A DNA stretch of 64,000 nt from Doryteuthis pealeii (Eukaryota; Mollusca; Cephalopoda; Myopsida; Loliginidae): contig CM042176.1 of the NCBI GenBank assembly GCA_023376005.1, forward strand, positions 10,362,351-10,426,350, written 5' to 3'. Shown here one piece after another: positions 11,656 through 22,662 of the stretch. The notes under the pieces were generated by a model. It saw nothing but the letters and a program-made list of their open reading frames with translations. It was not told where the DNA came from and did no database searches. Position numbers and translations under genes: made by a program. Position 1 is the stretch's first letter. Each line of letters opens with the position of its first letter.

Positions 11656-12379
11656 CTAGCAAATATATGCACCCTCCCGGTGCAAGTATTTTAGTTAAAT
11701 TTTATAATAAAATATCATATTAAATTAGAAAGGCTAATGAAACTGAATAAGAATGTAGATAAAAAGATTTTGAACAGAGGGGGTATGATTGAAAATTAGA
11801 ACAACTTTGAAACTAATCTTTCATCATTTTCCGTTACTCCCGTCTTTCATTGGTAAATTTCCCTAATTAAACTGTTTAGTTAAAATAGGAAGTAAAGAAT
11901 AATATTACAGTTATTTCTTTTGTTAAGGGATTTCTTTTAAGATTTATTGAAGAGATTTTTGCTCATATTCATTAAGATAAACAAACAATTAGAAAATCAA
12001 TAATACTAAGCATATATTTATTAAAATCAATTTTTTTAAGATCAATATGCAAATTAGCCTTCCCATTCATACTGTAAACCTCTATTTTGTTTATATATAA
12101 TACAATTGCATGTTATTAGTATGTAGATATGGTCAACAGTGTAAGTAATGAAACAATTTTATTAATAATTGAGGTTTAATAAAATAAAATCATGGAGAAT
12201 ATGATGTAAATAACTAAAGGAATTGTAACTTGTATAGTAATATAGTTTCGGTTACAGAAAGACAACCACCCCTCCATTTATAATATAAGATGTAGTTATA
12301 ATATATGTTCATCTGTAGATGTATAGTAATATAGTTTCGGTTACAGAAAGACAAACCCACAATCTCCATTATAATAAGA
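11656..12379 (-). mobile_element. non-autonomous Helitron, copy 2 (with duplicated 5' segment)
   Basis: Same termini as copy 1: CTAG at 11656-11659 flanked on its outer side by A on the + strand (T on the minus strand), and TCTTATTATAATGG at the other end flanked by A. A segment of about 100 bp containing TATAGTTTCGGTTACAGA is present twice (about 12235 and 12325), making this copy 724 bp. Confidence 0.8.
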
Positions 12380-12418
12380 TGTAGTTATCATAATATGTTC
12401 ATCAGACAACTCGGTAGT

Positions 12419-12419
<1 letters not shown>

Positions 12420-12485
<66 letters not shown>
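12420..12485. repeat. 66-base poly-T tract
   Basis: The longest uninterrupted T run in the window. Length in any assembly is probably approximate. Confidence 0.95.
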
Positions 12486-12488
<3 letters not shown>

Positions 12489-12767
12489 CGTAAATTTTCA
12501 GGATTGTGATCCCTCCTTCTTCAAGACCGTGGACAGTAGTAATCTCCTGCTGCTTGTTGCTACTTTTTTGCAATATATATATATATATGACAACAAACAC
12601 AATGCCTTGATGAGTAGAGAGAGAAAAATATATTTTATGTACTAAGGTTTCAACAAGCTCTGTTCAATGTGTTTACTCACTTCAAAACAAAATAGGCCTG
12701 AATGATGTTTGCAGACATTAAATTATTAGATGGTTTCTGTGTAAACCAGTAGTAAGTCATCGGAGCA

Positions 12768-12952
12768 GCCTAATGTTGGTATCAGCCAGACAGTGAAGGA
12801 GTCTATCCCCTGGAGTGTCACACCTACCATCACCACTCACTTTACACAGATCCCTATGCTACTCATACGCTGAGTTGGCGAGGGCTGGTATCAAACCAGG
12901 AAATTTGTGATTCCTAGCTGAGCGCTCTAACGGCTGAGCTAAACAGGCCCTC
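12768..12952 (-). repeat. SINE family A
   Basis: Minus-strand copy with TAGCTCAGCCGTTAGAGCGC as head and TGGTATCAGCCAGACAGTGA at its 3' end. The central poly-A/GCTCCAC region is shortened. Confidence 0.83.
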
Positions 12953-13234
12953 GAACCAGTAGTAAAGACTACTAAATGTACTGTTAGTAGTCTTGGTCTT
13001 AGCCTTGCTTGTTGCACAATTGTATGGACTGTTTACATACTTTTTATTACTAGTCAAGAGAAGTAACTTTACAGAGTACACTGACAAATAGGTACAAATA
13101 CAAAATATATAAATCTGATTTTGTTCTTTCTTCGTAAAGTTCAGTTTTATATTGAGGATAGATTCTCTTCCTACCTTTTAAAACAGAAGGTACAGCTGGA
13201 TATTACTGGCATCACCCCTCTTATAATTTAGTTA

Positions 13235-13330
13235 TAGTAATTTACTAAGCTTATCTTGTATGTGGTACAAATTCAGAAGTATGTGGCGCCCAGTGAGAAT
13301 TGAACTCCCTAACAATATTCTGCAAATCTT
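13235..13330 (-). repeat. SINE family J fragment (tRNA-like)
   Basis: On the minus strand it reads GAGTTCAATTCTCACTGGGC, a B-box-like block, followed by GCCACATACTTC. It matches the better copy at 56490-56612. Confidence 0.6.
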
Positions 13331-13374
13331 TCTTCTTTTTTTTTCTCTTGAAATATATCACTAAGTAGTTCTCA

Positions 13375-13910
13375 GCCTATTCTAGTAGTGACACGATTTG
13401 AATTCAGAGTTTTCCTTCTAGACTGGTTGCCTAACCAAGTTTAAAGAGTTCAGTCTGCCCTACTATTTATCCATAGCTGGAAGGGGAAGAGTTGGATTTA
13501 TACCTTTCCCAAGGGTATTCGCTATATGTGAACTGTGGCTTCGTCTAGGAAGTTAAACTCTGGTCGACAAGTCTATTTTCTACGACTCTTAACCAGCGCT
13601 TCCCTTGCTAAACACCCAATTTAGTTATTCAAATATATATTTACCAACCCCTCATACAAGCAGGATGTGACACAAGGTCAATTTCTTAAGCGGAGTTCAA
13701 CAGGTTTAGAATTCAGTTTTCCTTCTCCTAGACTGGTTGCCAAACAAGGATAAAGAGCCCAGTCTACCTTACTATTATTAGTAGGATTCATACCTTTCCC
13801 AAGGGTATTAGTGCTAAGTGAAATGCAATTACCACATCCAGGGTTTGAACTCGGAGGCGACAAGTCCATTTCCCATGACTTAAACATTACAACCACGCGA
13901 TTCCATATTT
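13375..13910 (-). repeat. two SINE B copies in tandem
   Basis: The first (about 13375-13555) has TTCCTTCTAGACTGGTTGCC and TTTCCCAAGGGTATT. The second (about 13640-13910) repeats the same order and ends with GGGTTTGAACTCGG, the reverse of the B box. Both are on the minus strand. Confidence 0.8.
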
Positions 13911-15276
13911 AGTTTATTTATATAAGTTGGTTGGATAGTGGACTCCATAATTCTTCCATGTAGATAATAACACTTATTCCCTTTAAATAATTGCCTAAAG
14001 TTATTTAAAGTGCCATTTGATTTATACTAGCTGCAGTACCCATTAATAGCTGGGGAGGAGTTGAGGTTATTCTCAGTTCCTTACTGGATTTTCAATAGCA
14101 ACCTTTGGTGAGTGTCTTTAAGGTACTGGTTATACACAATTGCTATTTATTTAGTAGATTATGAATCAAATTCATATCGAATTGTGCATTTTTTAATTAA
14201 AGTGTTTATTTTAATAAGATTCTCTTGAATATTGCCTGTGTGTGTTATTTCACTTTAGAAAAAAAAAATGCTATTACTTGATTTCAACATACTTTGATCA
14301 TTCTCTTTCTCTTTTTCTTCATCCTCCTCCTCCATTGTAGTTTTTTTTATTTTTATTGAAATCCAATTAGTCAGTCCTGTTTCTGAATATTAGCTTAGCA
14401 TGTGTGTAAAGTTTTATGATCAGATCACTGGTGTAGGTACCAACTGGAGATACACACAGAAATTGCCATTTATATTGTACATTCTTACTAATGTTTCACT
14501 TAATAAAAACCTGTTTTCCCTAGAAATTCATCTGAGTTGGCCAGTTTTTATTAACCCCCCCCCAAAAAAAAATAATAATCTCAATAATAAACATTAAATC
14601 TGCTGGGAACATTGTTTCAAACCATTTTAGATTATTTTTTCTCTTTTAAATCCCTTATTTATTTTTATTGAACTCATTTAAATTTGTAATTATCAAGTTT
14701 TCTTTGATCTTTGTGTGAATATGTTTAAAACTGGGTTCAATAATGACTAATCTTATTAAAGGGAGATAACTGTATTGTTTTGGTGACTTTCTATAAATAT
14801 AAAAAAATTATTTTAATATTTAGTTTTCAAACTGTTTTTATTTTAAAATACTATATATGCACACAGAAATGTTGGAATCAATCCTACAATATGTGAAAAT
14901 AAGGCTGTGTTGGTGATTTAATTGGAAATTCGTGTTGACATCTAAAACGTTTTGATATTTAAATACATATCAAATGTGTATCTAGAGTATTCATTAGGAC
15001 ATTCAAATATTGCCTGTTGGTGTTTGTTTATCACTTGATAGATATTAAATAATTAAAACGTCAACAGTACTTCTCACATATTAAATCCTTACCCTTTTTA
15101 TTTTTCACATATATTCATTATTTTGCACACACCTACACACACATAAACAGTGATTCCCGAGAATAACGGGTATTAAGAGAGTTTGAAATATAAAGCTATG
15201 ATTTTTTGTTTTATGGCTACACATTTTGATTTTTGATATTACATGTATACTGATAAAAGCTGGAGACTCAGTGACC
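13911..15276. other. unassigned AT-rich sequence
   Basis: No gene, RNA or repeat I can name. Short runs of C and A at 14556-14575 and simple AT stretches only. Confidence 0.5.
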
Positions 15277-15485
15277 TAAGAGTTGGTATAGCCAGACAAC
15301 TAGTACTAGACCAAGGAGAATTGTTTTAGTGTCTGAAGTAGAGTGCCACACCTACCATCATCTGCTCACTTTACCTGCACAGATTCCTGTGCTACTTATA
15401 CGTTAAGTTATCGAGGGCTGGTATTGAATCCGGGACCTGGTGGTTCCTAGTCGATTGCTCTACTGACTGAGCTAAACCGGCCCTG
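15277..15485 (-). repeat. SINE family A
   Basis: Minus-strand copy from GGCCGGTTTAGCTCAGTCAG (A box region, best match to a tRNA head) to the GTTGGTATAGCCAGACAAC block. It abuts the LINE tail that follows at 15493. Confidence 0.85.
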
Positions 15486-15492
15486 ACTTAAG

Positions 15493-15950
15493 ATATAGAA
15501 GATATCATCATCATCATGTCGCGCAATTAGAGGATTCCATGACAATCTCTCGCCACTCTCCCTATCATTCATCGTCCCAGAGAGGTCCTCCATGCGGCAA
15601 CCGGCATCCTCGGTCATTGTAGGTCCTTGGTAGCAGCCCAAATTAGCATGTCCATGTGTTGGCTTCCACAGGAGGACATCACTTATGAGCTCGTCCTTGC
15701 TTCTCCAGCATTGTGTCCGTCTCACTCAAATGGTTTGTGAGATGGGGGCATGTAGCTGTACAGCTGCTTCCACGACTTATTCAAGACTACACGCAGCATC
15801 CTTGTGCAGCTCCCATCTAGCTTATTCTCGAGCCGCTTTGTTAGGATCCAGGTGGTGCAGCAGTACTGATATAACCACAGCCTGGAAGAATTGTCCCTTT
15901 AACTTTTCAGTGAGATCGGATTTCCAAAGATCCCAGCAAAAACGTTTTTT
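15493..15950 (-). pseudogene. 3' tail of an RTE-like non-LTR retrotransposon
   Basis: On the minus strand the frame encodes a run containing CWRSKDELISDVLLWKPTHG and later EDLSGTMNDRE, the C-terminal tail of an ORF2-type protein that recurs at 21960, 50490 and 55750. The element ends in a (ATG)n microsatellite (CATCATCATCATG on +); short repeat tails are typical of RTE-clade LINEs. There is no reverse transcriptase domain, so this is a 5'-truncated dead copy. The clade assignment is from memory of the tail motif. Confidence 0.7.
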
Positions 15951-16029
15951 CTAAAAATGTATGCACTTTGCTATATTTATAGTTAGCAACACTTGGTGAC
16001 AATTTCTCAACTCTGTGTGAATGCGTATG

Positions 16030-16192
16030 GGCTTGGAGGCTACCTCCAGCTATAGGTAAATAGTAGGGCAGATTCGGCTCTTCAACCTTGGTATGGCAAC
16101 CAGTCTAGGAGAAGGAAAACTCTGAATTCAAATCTGTTAAACTGCTTAAAAAACTGACCTTGTGTTGCATCCTGCTCATGTGGAGGGCTTGG

Positions 16193-16240
<48 letters not shown>

Positions 16241-16600
16241 GTGTGTGTGATATATGGCTGAAATGGGATTATAATAATAAAGAAAGTGATATTCGTCTAA
16301 GTACATCCGTTAATAATGGAGGCACACTTAGTTATCATCATAGGAAATGGAATTGACAACCAGTGTTCAAATCCTCAATGGAGCTGTTCACATTTTACTT
16401 TGCGCTAACTCCTCTGGGGAAAGGCGTGAATCCATCTGTTCTGCCCTCAGCTATTTGTAAATTGTAGGGGTCAGGCAGGGTTTTTTATTTTTTTTTTTTA
16501 TTTATTTAATTTTTTTTTTTTTTTAGTCCATCTAGGAGAGGGAAATCTTTAATTTCAAACTTGTATTTAAAAATTGATCTGCCAGTAATGTAAATACATT
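16030..16600 (+). repeat. two SINE B copies and a TG/TA microsatellite
   Basis: The first copy (about 16030-16195) has ATAGGTAAATAGTAGGGCAG and TTGTGTTGCATCCTGCTCAT, then runs into (TG)n(TA)n at 16190-16245. The second (about 16330-16600) has AGTGTTCAAATCC and CTGGGGAAAGGCGTGAATCC. The YIYIYI reading frames here come from the microsatellite and are not genes. Confidence 0.75.
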
Positions 16601-16624
16601 GGTGTATATTGATATTTTTAAAGA

Positions 16625-16830
16625 CGAGACATAAAGTGCAATGGACAATTTTGAGGTTATCAGTTCAATCCTGATGACAGGCAAAAATAACATGGAATTA
16701 GCTTAACACTTGTACCTGGTCATGGTTAACAGAATGAGAATAATCTACACTAAGTTCCGTGTAGTCTCCAGAGTTCGGCAAAACACCTGGACATAGAACA
16801 ACAACAGTCTGAAAATATAAATTGCCAGAC
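16625..16830 (+). repeat. SINE family C, diverged
   Basis: Contains GACATAAAGTGCAATGGACA (decayed head), GGTTATCAGTTCAATCCTG (B-box-like), GGTCATGGTTAACAGAATG and CAACAGTCTGAAAATA. Confidence 0.6.
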
Positions 16831-16987
16831 TCATCTATAAAAAAAATCTGACAAATAAGGAAAAACACATTTCACCAAGTCGGTGTTTGGGCCCCTAAAA
16901 AGAAAAGATTACCAAACTACTATGTTCAGTTTTTGATTAGCAGAATATATGAATTGTTCATTTACCGTTAACAGTTGTTATGCATGA

Positions 16988-16988
<1 letters not shown>

Positions 16989-17020
<32 letters not shown>

Positions 17021-17040
17021 CCCCTCTCTCTCTTCCCCTT
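16989..17040. repeat. poly-T then CT-rich tract
   Basis: About 30 T followed by CCCCTCTCTCTCTTCCCC, 140 bp upstream of the exon's splice acceptor. Intronic. Confidence 0.9.
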
Positions 17041-17177
17041 CTTCTTGCAAAAATTTGATGTTGGTTTATAAACTAATCAAATAGAGAAAAGAAAAAAAGT
17101 TTTACTCTCTCCCTCCTTTTGGTTCTGGATATTTTGTCCCTCTAATGTATTTTTTAAATTTCAACTTGTATCTACAG

Positions 17178-17282
17178 CTAATGTGCAAGATGGCCCCCTT
17201 GCTTGGCCGGGAGATGACAGAACGCCTGTTCCTTGCTCACTTCACTCAAATGTGTATTGATCCTTTGTTTCATGTGCGACGG
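17178..17282 (+). CDS. PPP4R1: internal exon of protein phosphatase 4 regulatory subunit 1 (probable)
   Basis: A 105-bp, 35-codon open exon in phase 0 at both ends. It is preceded by a splice acceptor (TATCTACAG, 17169-17177) and followed by a consensus donor GTGAGT at 17283. The peptide includes MCKMAPLLGREMTERLFL and FHVRR. From memory of vertebrate PPP4R1, this matches the HEAT-repeat stretch beginning MCKMAP and ending FHVRK, at roughly residue 200. PPP4R1 is an all-helical scaffold that binds the PP4 catalytic subunit and directs its substrates. GC content and codon periodicity stand out from the surroundings. I found no neighbouring exon before or after it in contig 1, so the introns here are long. 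Another HEAT protein is possible, but the motif order fits PPP4R1 best. Confidence 0.85.
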
Positions 17283-17319
17283 GTGAGTAGGGTGCTTTTT
17301 TTTGTTTTTTCTTAACTGC

Positions 17320-17830
17320 TTTTTACACAATTTTGTACCATATTGCTTGTTTTGGGTATAGGGTTTGTAACCTGTTAATAATTTTTTTGAAGATTTTGGA
17401 GTTGGAACACATCTTTCTGACTACTCAGAAAGTGATTATAACTGACAAATCTATATAATACTGGTCTTCCTTTAAAAAAAAAAAAAAAATATGACTGTTA
17501 TCATCTTGTAACATTAACCTGTCTACAGTTATTTTATGCCAAGAGGTTAAGGAATAGCATACATTGTATGTGTATTTTATATAACTGCTTTTTAACTTTG
17601 ATATATCAAACAAAATTTTACACATATTGCTTGATTTGGGTATAGGTTTTGTAAGCTTTTTAATAATTTTTTACTAACTAAAAACCAGGGCTTGGAGTCG
17701 GAACAATCCTCCGACTCCTCTATTTTTGGCATCTCGGAGTCGGATTTATGTAATTAAGTGATTATAACTGACAAATTCTATATAATAATACTGTTTTTTT
17801 TTATATATTATTAGTTAATAAACATGAATG
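17320..17830. repeat. intronic tandem duplication with a nested AGTCGG-type repeat
   Basis: Two blocks share ACATATTGCTTG/CATATTGCTTG, TTTGGGTATAGG and AGTGATTATAACTGACAAAT (17325-17475 and 17580-17820). The second contains GGAGTCGGAACAATCCTCCG and GACTCCTCTATTTTTGGCAT, an insert also present near 55020-55075. Confidence 0.7.
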
Positions 17831-17839
17831 AGAGTTAAT

Positions 17840-18140
17840 GTTTTTTGTTTTATGGCATATCAACCCTTTTCAGATCATTTAATGCTAAATCAAGTCATTT
17901 TGATAAACAAAGATTTGGGTTACTTACATTACCTGCTATTGCTTAAGTGGTCGTTCAGAAGTATGGAACCAGCTCATCGCTGATCTAGCAGGAACCGGTG
18001 CTTTGTTGGTGGTTTGTTTTTACGGCATATCAACCCTTTTCAGATCATTTAATGCCAAATCAAGTCATTTTGATAAACAAAGGATTTGGTTGCTTACATT
18101 ACCTGCTGTTAGTGGTCGCTCAATTAAGTATTGAACAGGC
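17840..18140 (+). repeat. tandem duplication, about 155 bp
   Basis: The phrases GGCATATCAACCCTTTTCAG and AAGTCATTTTGATAAACAAA occur twice, at about 17852 and 18022, with the same downstream TTACATTACCTGCT and a CTCATCG/CTCATTG end. Two units with few differences. Confidence 0.8.
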
Positions 18141-18957
18141 TCATTGTGAGAAATTGATGACACAGTCTCCAGGTGAATATACAAATGTAAACTTTTCTCG
18201 CTCTCTTTCATGAACAGAAGTGTGGGGGGGGTCATAATCATGACTTAAAAATTTCTAGTTAAAAAAATAAAAAAACATGTTAAGCAGCAATTCATTTTAA
18301 ACTTGATATTCACAATAAGTTTATTTGGTAATTTTCACCTCTTAGTTGTTAAAATTCCTACAATAAAATTGTGCGTGCGCATTATCTGAAATGAACTTAA
18401 TTGTTATTAAGAACACATTTTATGATATTTTTGTGTTTAAGCATGCAGTTGTATTGTTTTCGAAAAAGTTTCTAAGATTTGTTTATTTCACACGGGGACT
18501 TTAAAAATGGCTACTGGCTTCAAAGTGAAAGTCAAGGGAGGTTACTCTAATTGCCTTATTTGCTAGGAATTTAGCCAACTAAAGGTGAAAATTACTGTTT
18601 ATTTTAGCTTTATGCTTACATTGTAAATCAAACTCTCTTGCTAAAAGAAAAAAAGTTTCTCTTGTATATAATTGGACCTTCACCTTTAAATGTGGTTTGT
18701 CATACTTGGGGTGAGAGGCCTACGATCGTGGGATGCTCCGGGTTCTAAAAGTTAATCATTCAAATTCTCGATCCAGGTCTGTAGCAGTCGGGCATGAGGG
18801 GGTGCTGTTATCCCCCCCCCCCCCAAAAAAAAAAATCACCTTTCTCTGCTATGGTCTTGTGATTGTGAAGATAATGCTAATAATTCAAACTCTTCATTCG
18901 CCCTTTCAACGGCGCTTAGAATATGTTGTCCATCTCCTGAAGATGGATGAGACCCCC
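18141..18957. other. unassigned intronic sequence
   Basis: No recognised repeat or exon. Contains a C14 then A11 homopolymer junction at about 18811-18836. Confidence 0.5.
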
Positions 18958-19125
18958 CCACCCCTCAAAAAGGGTCGTCCTATGTATGACATTATACTGC
19001 ATCTGATGGTGAGGCTCCAGTTTTGAAAATCTGGGGATTATGGAGTAGCCCTTTATTCGTGACCATTACTCTCCAGTCTACTCTGACCCAGAATGGTAGT
19101 ACCTGCTAGCATCCCATGAATATAA
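18958..19125 (+). repeat. repeat family D, 3' portion
   Basis: Contains CATCTGATGGTGAGGCTCCA and CCCAGAATGGTAGTACCTGC, matching 2095-2200. The Helitron copy 3 begins a few bases later. Confidence 0.7.
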
Positions 19126-19132
19126 ATATATA

Positions 19133-19766
19133 CTAGCAAATATATGCACCTTCCGGGTGCAAGTATTTAAGTTTAAATGTAATAAAATATTAGATTAAAT
19201 CAGAAAGGCTAATGAAACTAATTAAGATTTCAGATAAAAAGATTCGAAACAGAGGGGGTATAATCGTAAAATAGAACAACTGAAACTTACTCTTTCATCA
19301 CTTCCGTTTTTCAATGCTAAATTTTCCTAATTTAACTATTTAGTTAAAATAGGAAGTAGAGAATAAAATTACAGTTATTTCTTGTTGTTAATAAATTTCT
19401 TTTAGGATTTATTGAAGAGATTTTTGCTCATATTCATTAAGATAAAAACCAAACAATTAGAAATCAATAATACCAAGCACATTTTTATTAAAATCAGTTT
19501 TTTTAATATCAATATGCAAATTAGCTTTACGTTTACACTGAAAACTGGTATTTTGTTGTATATATAAATACAATTGCATGTTATTAATATTTAGGTAAGG
19601 CCAACAGTATTAATAATGTCAATCAGTTTTATTATAATTGATGTTTAAATAGGAATAGAATCATGGAGAATGTGACGTATATAATTAAGGGAATTGTGAT
19701 GTGACTTGAGTAGTAATATAGTTTCGGTTACAGACAGAAAAACACACAATCTCCATTATAATAAGA
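19133..19766 (-). mobile_element. non-autonomous Helitron, copy 3 (best preserved)
   Basis: Minus-strand 5' TCTTATTATAATGGAGATTG preceded by A. 3' hairpin GCACCCGGAAGGTGC and CTAG followed by T. 634 bp. Identical architecture to copies 1 and 2, so these three insertions define the family ends. Confidence 0.83.
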
Positions 19767-19799
19767 TATTTATCTTGTAAGATTCCTTCAGTTTTAATC

Positions 19800-20395
19800 C
19801 TTAGTTCAAACTTTGATTCCATTGATTTTTATATACCAACTTACTAAACTGTCTAGCAGAAAATTTTCACTTTCTGAAAATTTTATTGTTAATAAGCCTT
19901 TAATAATAATGAAATTCATTGTGTATAAGTGCTCAGGTGCACAAATCATTAAAGTCTCATGTCTAAGTACATAGAATAGTGTATTAGTGTCAGGAACATG
20001 AATAGTGTACAGTAATGATATACATGTATGTGTACAGAGACAGAAAAACATACTGGTATATATATATAAAATGGATGATGAAAGTAAGAAAGAAGGTCTA
20101 GGTTTTGTTTGATAAATGTCACGCTTTGGAATCCACGTCGAATATTCTTGTCCCGCCTTCTCACACTTAGGAATTGTGATTATTTGGTTTTGTATCGGAT
20201 TTTGATGCAATTTCATCAAATCTAGGGAAACATTTGGTGAAGCTGTCTTATAATGAAACAACCTTTGAATTAAGTTTCTAAAGTTTTCATCTGCAAATCA
20301 TCCTATGAGATAGTAAATTCTTAAAGCAAATGTTGCTAGTCTTACTTGGATGGTTTGTGAAATGGGGAGAATGGTAAGTAGCTGTAGAGCTACTG
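19800..20395. repeat. left flank duplication and first minisatellite-like unit
   Basis: Positions 20100-20395 (from GGTTTTGTTTGATAAATGTC through GAATTGTGATTATTTGGTTT) recur at 21650-21960. Positions 19930-20035 are an isolated copy of the 110-bp unit arrayed at 20434. A 151-codon minus-strand frame covers this block but has no recognisable domain and is mirrored by a broken copy in the duplicate; I treat it as non-coding. Confidence 0.65.
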
Positions 20396-20433
20396 TTTGG
20401 AGCGCTTCTTCCAGGTGCACCACAAATCATTAA

Positions 20434-21140
20434 AGTCTCATGTCTAGTACATAGAATAGTGTATTAGTGTCAGGAACATGAATAGTGTACAGTAATGATA
20501 TACATGTATGTGTAGTGCTCAGGTGCACCATAACTCATCAAAGTCTCATGTCTAGTTAGAATATAGTGTTTAGTGTCAGGATCATGAACAGTGTACAGTA
20601 ATGATATACATGTATGTGTACAGTGCTCAGGTGCACCATAACTCATCAAAGTCTCATGTCTAGTACATAGAATAGTGTATTAGTGTCAGGATCATGAACA
20701 GTGTACAGTAATGATATACATGTATGTGTACAGTGCTCAGGTGCACCATAACTCATCAAAGTCTCATGTCTAGTACATAGAATAGTGTATTAGTGTCAGG
20801 ATCATGAACAGTGTACAGTAATGATATACATGTATGTGTACAGTGCTCAGGTGCACCATAACTCATCAAAGTCTCATGTCTAGTACATAGAATAGTGTAT
20901 TAGTGTCAGGATCATGAACAGTGTACAGTAATGATATACATGTATGTGTACAGTGCTCAGGTGCACCACAAATCATTAAAGTCTCATGTCTAGTACATAG
21001 AATAGTGTATTAGTGTCATGAACAGTGTACAGTAATGATATACATGTATGTGTACAGTGCTCAGGTGCACCATAATCATCAAAGTCTCATGTCTAGTACA
21101 CAGAATAATGTATTAGTGTGTACAGTAATAATATACATGT
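20434..21140 (+). repeat. 110-bp minisatellite, about seven units
   Basis: The landmark GTCTCATGTCTAGTACATAG begins at or near 20434, 20542, 20651, 20761, 20871, 20981 and 21083, giving a period of 108-110 bp. Units also share AGTGTACAGTAATGATATAC and GCTCAGGTGCACCA. The four central units are nearly identical, suggesting recent expansion. Confidence 0.95.
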
Positions 21141-21479
21141 ATGTGTGCACGTGCGTGCATATGTATGTGGAGAGGGGTATCAGGTATAATGTTGGTGGAC
21201 GCAGGCAGATTATTCCATGCCTCGGCAACTCTGAGCATGAAAAAATGTTTCCGAAAGTTATGTAGGCTATGCTGTTTTCTGACTTTAGTTATGAAATTTT
21301 TGATTGGACAAACAAAGGTAAACACATGCCTTTTTTTTTTTTTTTTTTTTTTTTTAAGAACATACCGATCAATCCTGTGTTTTGTCTACTCACTCATCTA
21401 TCCTTAATTTCACTCTTGATCCCAAATTCTGAAAACTCTGTGCAATAGAAAAACTATCCTATAAAAAGTCAAAAAGAAT

Positions 21480-21640
21480 GAAAAAGACATAAACATACTG
21501 GTTTAGATGTATAGATAGATATGAACAGAAAGAAAGACATAGACAGAGAAATATACTGGTTTAGATGTATAGATAGATATGAAAAAGAAAGACAAAGAGA
21601 CATACTGGTATATATATAAATAGATGATTACAGAAAGAAA
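21480..21640. repeat. short tandem repeats with GATA-like motif
   Basis: ACATACTGGTTTAGATGTAT and ATAGATAGATATGAA occur twice (about 21494 and 21553), then a third decayed unit. Confidence 0.75.
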
Positions 21641-21649
21641 GTCTAGGTT

Positions 21650-21960
21650 TGTTTTATAAATGCCACACACTTTGGAATCTACATCCAATATTCTTGTCCC
21701 ACCTTCTCACACTTAGGAATTGTGGTTATTTGGTTTTGTATCGGATTTTGATGCAATTTCATCAAATCTAGGGAAACATTTGGTGTAGCTGTCTTATAAT
21801 GAAACAACCTTTTGAATTAAGTTTCTAAAGTTTTAATCTGCAAATCATCCTATGAGATAGTAAATTCTTAAAGCAAATGTCTTACTTGGATGGTTTCTGA
21901 GATGAGGAGAATGGTAAGTAGCTGTAGAGCTACTGTTTGGAGCGCTGCTTCCAGGATTTG
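21650..21960. repeat. right flank duplication of the minisatellite locus
   Basis: Repeats 20100-20395 almost base for base: GGAATTGTGGTTATTTGGTT, GTATCGGATTTTGATGCAAT, GTAGCTGTAGAGCTACTG. The minisatellite therefore sits between two direct repeats about 1.55 kb apart. Confidence 0.85.
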
Positions 21961-22250
21961 TTCAAGATGGCACACAGGGACGAACTCGAACAATGTTTTC
22001 TTGTGGAATCCTACACATGGCCAACCAGCAAAAATTTACATGCATCAGCTCTGTATGAACACTGGATACCGTCTGGAGGACTTGCCAAGATTGATGGCCA
22101 ATAGGGACGACTGGCGAGAGTTGAGGAAATCCATGCTATCAGCAAAATATCTTATTACAATGGAGATTGTGTATATGTCTGTAATTGTCACCAACGTCAC
22201 AATTCCCATAGTTATTTCCGTTATATTCTCAAGAGTTATTAAATAATCAT
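21888..22250 (+). pseudogene. RTE-like LINE tail, rearranged
   Basis: Positions 21888-21968 match the minus-oriented part of the tail at 15720-15790. From about 21970 the + strand encodes FLWNPTHGQPAKIYMHQLC and LEDLPRLMANRDDWREL, matching the tail motif in the opposite orientation. So two pieces lie head to head. No upstream RT domain. Dead copy. Confidence 0.65.
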
Positions 22251-22662
22251 TATTTAATCTTAATTAGAATCTTATTTATTAACAATGTCTCTATAAAGGT
22301 CTGAGATAGATTTGTCTCAAAACAGCCCATAGTATTAATCTGGTTAAAATCCTGCAATGTGTGTTATATATCATTTAAGAAATAAATGTTTACATAGTAT
22401 ATGGTGTGATTAATTTGCATACTGGTTTTAATACAACCGTGTTTATTATTAATTATTTGGAGTTACTGTTTTCTAATATTGGTTTTATTCTAAAATGTAT
22501 CAAAAGCAAACCTATGTATAATTTTATATTGAATTTTATCAATTAGAATAAAGTAAAAATAAGTAATCTTTTTTTGTGTTTGTATTTAATTATATTAGTC
22601 TTTCTAATCCAATATAATATTTAAATCACATTAAAACTTAAAAACTTGTGATCAGAGGGCAC
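22251..22662. other. unassigned AT-rich sequence
   Basis: Nothing recognised. Confidence 0.5.

Noticed and set aside
19806..20261. 151-codon minus-strand frame
   Set aside because: Lies in repeat-rich duplicated sequence, the duplicate at 21.65 kb is broken, and no domain or splice pattern is visible.
20434..21140. Regular repeats that might suggest a CRISPR array
   Set aside because: The 110-bp units are repeated in full without unique spacers, and the context is animal genomic DNA. It is a minisatellite.
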